A stretch of DNA of 34,314 nt from an uncultured bacterium. Lineage in GTDB: Bacteria > Pseudomonadota > Gammaproteobacteria > Burkholderiales > Burkholderiaceae_E. This document shows, piece by piece, positions 29,478 through 34,314 of the stretch. The DNA lies in contig CAIZPE010000279.1 of NCBI GenBank assembly GCA_903934795.1, positions 1 to 34,314 of the forward strand. The letters are read 5' to 3'. The notes under the pieces are model-generated. The model was not told the origin of the DNA. It saw only the letters and a list, made by a program, of their open reading frames with translations, and did not search any database. The stretch's first letter is position 1. Every line of letters starts with the position of its first letter. A program made the translations under genes and the position numbers.

Positions 29478-30677
29478 TCAGGCCGCGATGCCGGCCACGA
29501 GGGTCCAGCGGACGCCGGGCTCGCCGCCCGCGTCGATGCGCGCCAGCGTGGCGCTCGGCAGCGCCTCGTGCGCGGCCAGCGCGCCGTGCCAGAGCTCGCA
29601 CCAGGCCTGCCAGAGCAGTTCGCGCTCGGCCGGATCGGCAATGTCGCGCAGCACGCGCAGGCCGCGCTGTTCCAGCACCGCGGCGCTGTCGGTGGCGCCG
29701 GGCAGCACCGTGCAGTCATCGCCCATGCCGCGCAGCATGCGGGCGAGGTAGTCGGCCGCGCAGTCGGCGCCGCCGTCGCGCGCGCCCACCAGCGCGGCGG
29801 TCTCGCGCCAGTACTGCATGCCGATCAGCCTGGCCGAGCGGCCGGCGAGTTCGGCCGTGGCCTGCGGGCCGATCAGCCCGGTGAGCTCGGCGATGCCGTT
29901 GCGCAGGTACTCCAGCGCGTAGTTGCGGGCGGCCTTGCGCAGGCGCTGCGCGCTCCACTGCGCTTCGGGGGGCTGCGGCTGGCGGGCCGGATCCCAGCGC
30001 GGCGGGCGCTCGCCGGGGGCAAAGCGCAGCCGCTCGCCGGGGCTGAGATCATGGTCGTGCTCGAGGAAGTAGCCGCACAGGCCGAACTCGCCGGTCATGT
30101 CCTCGCTCACGCACACGAAGCCCAGCCGCGGGTTGCGCAGCGACACGCCGTTGTGGGCGTACCAGCCTTCCAGGAAGCCGCGGCTCGCCTCCACCGGCAC
30201 GCCGCACAGCGTGGGGCCGTCGAACATCCAGCGCGGATAGCGGAATCGCACCCAGGCCTTGCGCGGGGACTCCTCCATGTACTGCACCGCGACCCCGCCG
30301 ATGCCGTTGGAGAGCACGTGATACCGGGCGCAGGCCACGGCGTGGGGCAGGCCGGTGAGGCCGAGCTTGTCGAAGCTGGAGAGGAACTTCGCCTCGTGCT
30401 GGCGCCGGAACAGCCGGAACATCCACTGGCCGACGAGTTCGGGCCCGCGGCGGCTGGCCACCATCAGCTGCAGGCCGAGGAACCAGGCATGCAGCAGCCG
30501 GGCCTGCGCCTGCAGGGCGGCGTCGTCGGCGGCGTCGGTGGGGCGATCCGAAGGCGCCGGATCGGTGAACCGGGGATCAGCGGGCCGGTTATCGGAGGGC
30601 AGGGGAGAAGCGGGCGGAGGATCGGGCGGAGGATCGGGCGGAGGATCGGGCGGAGAAGTGGGCGGCGAGGCGGTCAT
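29478..30677 (-). CDS. protein of unknown function with proline-rich repeat head
   Basis: A 399-residue soluble protein. Residues 1-50 are a disordered Pro/Asp/Ser-rich head with DPPP tetrapeptide repeats encoded by a 12-base tandem repeat. From about residue 52 the protein is folded-looking: [87 protein letters not shown], then a helical second half with scattered Cys and Trp. I do not recognise a named family. No signal peptide, membrane helix or classical catalytic motif is seen. It lies 51 bases downstream of the molybdenum hydroxylase small subunit on the same strand, so it may be part of that operon, perhaps as accessory or downstream enzyme. Confidence 0.7.
   Translation of the reverse strand: MTASPPTSPPDPPPDPPPDPPPASPLPSDNRPADPRFTDPAPSDRPTDAADDAALQAQARLLHAWFLGLQLMVASRRGPELVGQWMFRLFRRQHEAKFLSSFDKLGLTGLPHAVACARYHVLSNGIGGVAVQYMEESPRKAWVRFRYPRWMFDGPTLCGVPVEASRGFLEGWYAHNGVSLRNPRLGFVCVSEDMTGEFGLCGYFLEHDHDLSPGERLRFAPGERPPRWDPARQPQPPEAQWSAQRLRKAARNYALEYLRNGIAELTGLIGPQATAELAGRSARLIGMQYWRETAALVGARDGGADCAADYLARMLRGMGDDCTVLPGATDSAAVLEQRGLRVLRDIADPAERELLWQAWCELWHGALAAHEALPSATLARIDAGGEPGVRWTLVAGIAA
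30611..30654. repeat. 12-bp tandem repeat (about 3.7 copies)
   Basis: Three perfect copies of GGATCGGGCGGA (30619-30654) are preceded by a partial copy from 30611. On the minus strand each unit adds the residues DPPP to the head of the unknown protein. The unit length is a multiple of three, so copy-number change would keep the frame and vary only the linker length. Confidence 0.9.
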
Positions 30678-30728
30678 GGGCGTCCTGCGGGGGGCGGCTG
30701 ACCCCGCAGTCTGCCTGAGCGGGCCGGG

Positions 30729-31214
30729 TCAGCGCGCGGGCGGCGGTTCGCTCCCCGGCGCGCCGAACAGCCGGTCGATGGCCCGCGCGATGCCGGGCGC
30801 GGTGCCGCAGCGGCACAGATTGCCCGCCGCCAGCGCGCTGGCCTCGGCCGGGCCGCAGCCGGGCCGGTGCTGATGCAGCCAGGTCAGGGCCATCACCTGA
30901 CCGGCGCTGCAGTAGCCGCACTGCACCGCGCCGCAGGCGGCCAGCGCCTCGCGCACCGGCGCGCTGGCGCTGTCGGCCGCCACCGACTCGATAGTGCGCA
31001 CCCGCCGGCCGGCGAGCTGCCAGGCCATCACCAGGCAGGCATTCACCGGCTGGTCATCGAGCCAGACCAGACAGGCGCCGCAGCGGCCGATCTCGCAGCC
31101 GGGCTTGGCGCCGGTCAGGCCGTGGTCGTCGCGCAGGATGTCGAGCAGGCGGCGGGCGGCCGGCCCGCGCGCGCTCACCGGCGCGCCATTGAGCAGGAAG
31201 CTCACCTCGGTCAT
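30729..31214 (-). CDS. [2Fe-2S] small subunit of a molybdenum hydroxylase
   Basis: A 161-residue subunit of the xanthine dehydrogenase/aldehyde oxidase family with two iron-sulfur clusters. The N-terminal plant-type cluster uses C40, C45, C48 and C60 (GCEIGRCGAC). The C-terminal cluster uses C99, C102, C134 and C136 (CGYC...CRC). It carries electrons from the molybdenum centre to FAD. The usual CGFCTPG motif reads CGYCSAG here. The ATG overlaps the stop of the large fused subunit as ATGA, so the two are coupled. With its partner it forms a two-polypeptide enzyme; the substrate is unknown. Confidence 0.92.
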   Translation of the reverse strand: MTEVSFLLNGAPVSARGPAARRLLDILRDDHGLTGAKPGCEIGRCGACLVWLDDQPVNACLVMAWQLAGRRVRTIESVAADSASAPVREALAACGAVQCGYCSAGQVMALTWLHQHRPGCGPAEASALAAGNLCRCGTAPGIARAIDRLFGAPGSEPPPAR

Positions 31215-34200
31215 GCCCCGTCCTCCAGCAGCGACAGCACCTCGGCTTGGTCGGCCGGCCAGCGCGCGGGCGCGCGGCCGATCGCCGCGGTGATCGCCGC
31301 GGCGCAGACCGCGGCGCCGATGTTCACGCCGATCTCGCCGGCGCCGCGTGGGCCCACCCGGTCGTCGGCCGGCACGGTCTCGATCGGGTGCACCTCCAGG
31401 TGGGGCGCATCAAGCAGCGTGGGCATCAGGTAGTCGTCGAGGTTGCGCGCCGGGTAGCGGCCCTGCGCGGCGGGCAGGTCTTCGGTCGTGACCATGCCCT
31501 GGCCCATCAGCGCGCCGCCCTCCATCTGCCCGAGATAGCCGGCCGGCGAGATCACCGGGCCGAGCGCCGGAAAGAGCGCCATGCGGGTCACCCGCAACTG
31601 CCCGCTCCAGGTGTCGACGCAGACCTCGGCGAGCGCGGCGCAGGCGCCGAACACCAGGTGTGCCGAGGCGATGTCGCTCGGCGTCTCCTCGCCGGGCAGG
31701 TCGATGAGCTGCACCGGCGGCGCGCCGGGCTCGCCGGCTGCGTGCCACGCGGCCACCTGCCGCAGGAAGGCCGGCGCGTGCTCGCGCAGGGCGCGGTGGA
31801 TCAGGGTGCTGGCGCGAGAGGCGGCCACCGCGCCGGTGTCGGGCGCGAGCGCCGAGTCGCCGAGCACCGGGCGCACCGCCTCGGGCGCGCAGCCGAAGGC
31901 CTCGGCGGCCATCTCGCGCACCGCATCCCCCAGGCTCTGCCCCATCTCGGTGAAGCTCACCCGCACCTCGAAGCGGCCGTCGGGCGCCAGCGCGAAGGCC
32001 AACCGTCCGCCGTTGGGGCCGCCCTTGCCGTAGCCGTCGCTGCGATGGACCAGGGCCAGGCCCACGCCGCGGCGATAGCGCCGGTCGGTCTGCTGGCGCG
32101 GACCCTGCCAGAGCGGATGGGCGGCCGCGGCGGCGAGCGCAAGCCGCGCGCCATCGAAGGGCACGATCTGCTGGCCGAGCGGGCCGGGGTCGAGCGGGCC
32201 GGTGAGGTTGCGTTCACGCAGGCTCAGGGGATCGAGCCCGGCCGCGGCGGCGAGGCGGTCGAGCTGCTGCTCGAGCGCGATCTGCACCTGCACCGCGCCG
32301 AAGCCGCGCATCGCGCCGGCGATGCCGTTGTTGGTGTAGGCGAGTTGCGCGTCGAGCGACACCGCCTGCCAGCGGTACGGACCCACGGCATGCTCGCGCG
32401 CGGCGTCGAGCACCTCGGGCCCGTGGGTGGCATAGGCGCCGGTGTCGGCCAGCACATCGACCTCGTGCAGGGTGAGCCGGCCCTCGGCGTCGCAGCCGCT
32501 GCGCATGCGGATGCGCATGGGGTGACGCTTCACGCCAAGATCGACCGACTCGGGGCGGCTGAGCTGCAGGCGCACCGCGCGCTGGCTGCGCCATGCGAGC
32601 AGCGCCGCAATCGGCTGCACGGTGAGCTCGTCCTTGCCGCCGAAGGAGCCGCCCACCGGCGTGGCGGTCACCCGCACCCGGGCGGGGTCCAGACCGAGCA
32701 GGCGGGCGATCTCCTGGCGGTCGCGCTCGGGGTTCTGGCCGCCGAACCGCACATGCAGCCCGCCCGCGCCATCGGGTTCGACGACACCGCCTTCGGTCTC
32801 GAGAAAGCCGGGCATCTGCCGTGGGGTATGGCACTCCGACGCCACCCAGTGGACGGTGGCGGCGCGCGCGGCTTCGGCATGGCCGCGCTGCAGGCTGCAG
32901 GCATGCAGGCGATTGCCGCCGGGGTGGATCGCGACCGCGTCTGGCGCGAGCGCCGCCTCGGGATCGTCGACGATCGGCAGGGTCTCGTAGCGGACCCGCA
33001 CCGCCGCGGCCGCCGCGCGGGCCTGGGCGAGGGTGTCGGCGGCCACCGCGGCCACCGGGTCGCCCACGCAGCGCACGCGGTCGTGGCACAGCGCCGTGCG
33101 GTCGACCACCCGCAGGCCGTAGCGCGGGTCGGCCGCGAAGTCGGCCGCGGTGACCACCGCGCGTACCCCGGGCATGGCCGCGGCCTCGCCGATGTCGATC
33201 GACAGGATCCGGGCGTGCGGGTGGGGGCTGCCCACCAGCGCGCCGTGCAGCAGGCCTGCGGGCAGGTGGTCGGTGTGATAGCCGGGGTTGCCGCTCAGGC
33301 GCTCGGCGCTGTCGGCGCGGGGGCGCAGGCGGGCGAGCAGCGCGGCGGCCGCGCCGCTGGGCGCAGGGGCGTCGACGCTGATCGCTGCCGACCGCGCGCT
33401 CGCGCTGGTCGGCAATAGCGCCGGCGGCGGGCCGTTCGCGTGGGCGAGATGGCCGAGCAGCAGCCGCGCGGCGAGGCCGGCGCGGACGGCATCGGCATCG
33501 AGATCGGCCAGGCAGGCCTCGCGCAGGCGGCCGGCATCGGGCAGGGCAGCCGGATCTTCGCCCAGCAGCGCTTCCACCCGCCGCAGGCGGCGCACCGGCA
33601 GGCCGGCGCCGCCGGCCGCCAGACGCCAGCCCGGCGCGAGGGCCGCGTCAGCCGCGTCGGCTGCGTCGTCGGGGGGCAAGCCCCTGGCCATGGCCAGGCT
33701 CAATCGGGTGGGGCTGAAGGCGAGCCGCCCGCCGAGCTTTTCGAAGCGCCAGTCGGCCGCGGCCGCTGCGCGCACCCGCAGCGCCACCAGCAGGGGAAGC
33801 CGAGGCAGCGCAAGCACCTCGCTCAGGGACGGCCCCTGATCCCGGGCGTCGAGTACCTGCGCGTCGAGCGCGAGCAGGGCGCCGATGGCATCGCCGAAGC
33901 GCCAGCCGAGGTTGCCGCCGAGCGTGCCCAGACGACGCAGGGCGAGCGAGCCAATCCGGTCGCAGGCCGCGGCAAGCAGCGGCGCATGCGCGCGCACCAG
34001 CGCGTGGCTGCGCACTGCCTCGAGGCTGTCGGCCGCGCCCAGGCGCAGCCAGGAGCTGTCCCGCGAGATGCCGGTGCTGCCGGCGCAGGCGGCCACCGGG
34101 ATGAGGGTCTGCGGCGCGGGCGCGGCACCGGCCGTCCAGGCGAGTTGCAGCGCGGTGGCGCCGCCCGCGAAGACCGCGCTGCCACCGGCCGCATCCCAGG

Positions 34201-34273
34201 CACGCTGGGCATCGGCCGGACGGCGGTGCGGGCTCAGCGCGAAGTCAGGCGGGGTTGGCGCAAGCAGGCTCAT
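31211..34273 (-). CDS. molybdenum hydroxylase large subunit, FAD domain fused to molybdopterin domain
   Basis: A 1020-residue fusion. Residues about 8-290 form the FAD-binding domain of the CoxM/XdhB type (FAGGATALQ and LRRLGTLGGNLGWRFGDAIGALLALDA). An Ala/Arg-rich linker follows. From about 330 the molybdopterin-binding part begins with the hammerhead domain (GNPGYHTDHLPAGLLHGALVGSPHPHARI). Cofactor motifs are GGSFGGK (541-547), RGFG from R656, and the catalytic-type glutamate E980 in RGAGEIGVN. Such enzymes hydroxylate N-heterocycles, purines or aldehydes with water as oxygen donor. Fusion of FAD and Mo parts with a separate Fe-S subunit is an uncommon arrangement. It overlaps the gene before and the gene after by 4 bases each. 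Confidence 0.9.
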   Translation of the reverse strand: MSLLAPTPPDFALSPHRRPADAQRAWDAAGGSAVFAGGATALQLAWTAGAAPAPQTLIPVAACAGSTGISRDSSWLRLGAADSLEAVRSHALVRAHAPLLAAACDRIGSLALRRLGTLGGNLGWRFGDAIGALLALDAQVLDARDQGPSLSEVLALPRLPLLVALRVRAAAAADWRFEKLGGRLAFSPTRLSLAMARGLPPDDAADAADAALAPGWRLAAGGAGLPVRRLRRVEALLGEDPAALPDAGRLREACLADLDADAVRAGLAARLLLGHLAHANGPPPALLPTSASARSAAISVDAPAPSGAAAALLARLRPRADSAERLSGNPGYHTDHLPAGLLHGALVGSPHPHARILSIDIGEAAAMPGVRAVVTAADFAADPRYGLRVVDRTALCHDRVRCVGDPVAAVAADTLAQARAAAAAVRVRYETLPIVDDPEAALAPDAVAIHPGGNRLHACSLQRGHAEAARAATVHWVASECHTPRQMPGFLETEGGVVEPDGAGGLHVRFGGQNPERDRQEIARLLGLDPARVRVTATPVGGSFGGKDELTVQPIAALLAWRSQRAVRLQLSRPESVDLGVKRHPMRIRMRSGCDAEGRLTLHEVDVLADTGAYATHGPEVLDAAREHAVGPYRWQAVSLDAQLAYTNNGIAGAMRGFGAVQVQIALEQQLDRLAAAAGLDPLSLRERNLTGPLDPGPLGQQIVPFDGARLALAAAAAHPLWQGPRQQTDRRYRRGVGLALVHRSDGYGKGGPNGGRLAFALAPDGRFEVRVSFTEMGQSLGDAVREMAAEAFGCAPEAVRPVLGDSALAPDTGAVAASRASTLIHRALREHAPAFLRQVAAWHAAGEPGAPPVQLIDLPGEETPSDIASAHLVFGACAALAEVCVDTWSGQLRVTRMALFPALGPVISPAGYLGQMEGGALMGQGMVTTEDLPAAQGRYPARNLDDYLMPTLLDAPHLEVHPIETVPADDRVGPRGAGEIGVNIGAAVCAAAITAAIGRAPARWPADQAEVLSLLEDGA

Positions 34274-34314
34274 TGGCGCGGGCGCTCGCGCCAGAAGGCG
34301 CGCTGCAGGGCCAG
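34270..34314 (-). CDS. C-terminal 14 codons of an upstream gene (partial)
   Basis: Reading in from the window edge on the minus strand, an open frame encodes LALQRAFWRERPRQ and stops with a TGA that overlaps the ATG of the large hydroxylase gene (ATGA), the same junction style as the rest of this operon. Too short to identify; the gene continues beyond the window. The call rests on the overlap geometry and sense-like codon use only. Confidence 0.45.
   Translation of the reverse strand: MALQRAFWRERPRQ

Noticed and set aside
30611-30654. Possible CRISPR-like array
   Set aside because: The units are contiguous 12-bp tandem copies without spacers and lie in a coding frame; no cas gene is present.
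31247-33418. A 723-codon plus-strand frame inside the molybdenum hydroxylase gene
   Set aside because: Antisense shadow of a gene with clear cofactor motifs; no domain and no start signals.

Overview
The window is very GC-rich (strong G/C bias at third codon positions) Gram-negative chromosomal DNA. A System I cytochrome c maturation operon, RlmJ, a cysteine-switch OxyR, lipoprotein and Sec signals, and short intergenic gaps suggest a betaproteobacterium (Burkholderiales/Rhodocyclales-like) or a close relative. This placement is inference from gene content and protein style. No tRNA, rRNA, CRISPR array, insertion sequence or prophage gene was seen, and no stretch above 300 bases lacks a gene.

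Layout. (1) 1-6443, plus strand: the end of one MFS transporter and a complete second one, then a compact alkane-oxidation set: a CYP153A-type P450, its FAD ferredoxin reductase, its [2Fe-2S] ferredoxin, a zinc alcohol dehydrogenase and a small cupin. The P450 system would hydroxylate a terminal carbon using NAD(P)H, and the dehydrogenase would oxidise the alcohol. (2) 6480-10591: rlmJ, an RraA/HMG-aldolase-like gene, then oxyR divergent from a rubrerythrin-rubredoxin pair. The intergenic region carries tetranucleotides repeated every 11 bp, as expected of an OxyR operator. A Gdt1/MneA-like Mn2+/Ca2+ exporter follows. (3) 10622-14479: an N-acyl-D-amino-acid deacylase-like amidohydrolase divergent from an MFS transporter, then an orphan ParA ATPase. 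(4) 14481-15124: a TumE/TumA-type toxin-antitoxin pair. (5) 15182-22176, minus strand: a complete ccm operon in the order ccmI-A-B-C-D-E-F-G-H, mostly joined by 4-base stop/start overlaps. ccmI is first instead of last, the ccmE-ccmF junction carries a short tandem duplication, and CcmH has no visible signal peptide.

(6) 22457-27565, plus strand: an envelope-sensing block with less extreme codon use than its surroundings. It encodes a secreted FGE-sulfatase-fold protein without the catalytic cysteine pair, an OmpR-type regulator with its histidine kinase, a DUF3313 protein, a periplasmic EF-hand protein and a cysteine-rich lipoprotein of unknown function. (7) 27622-34314, minus strand: argE, a peptide deformylase, a conserved-looking protein of unknown function with a proline-rich repeat head, and a molybdenum hydroxylase in which the FAD and molybdopterin subunits are fused, with a separate [2Fe-2S] subunit. 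The last 14 codons of a further upstream gene overlap the start of the fused gene.

The least conventional items are the calcium-themed two-component block, the signal-less CcmH, the ccmE-ccmF duplication that creates a 12-codon minicistron, the OxyR-like operator facing rubrerythrin, and a recurring pattern in which a -10-like hexamer ends exactly six bases before a start codon with no ribosome binding site (possible leaderless mRNAs).
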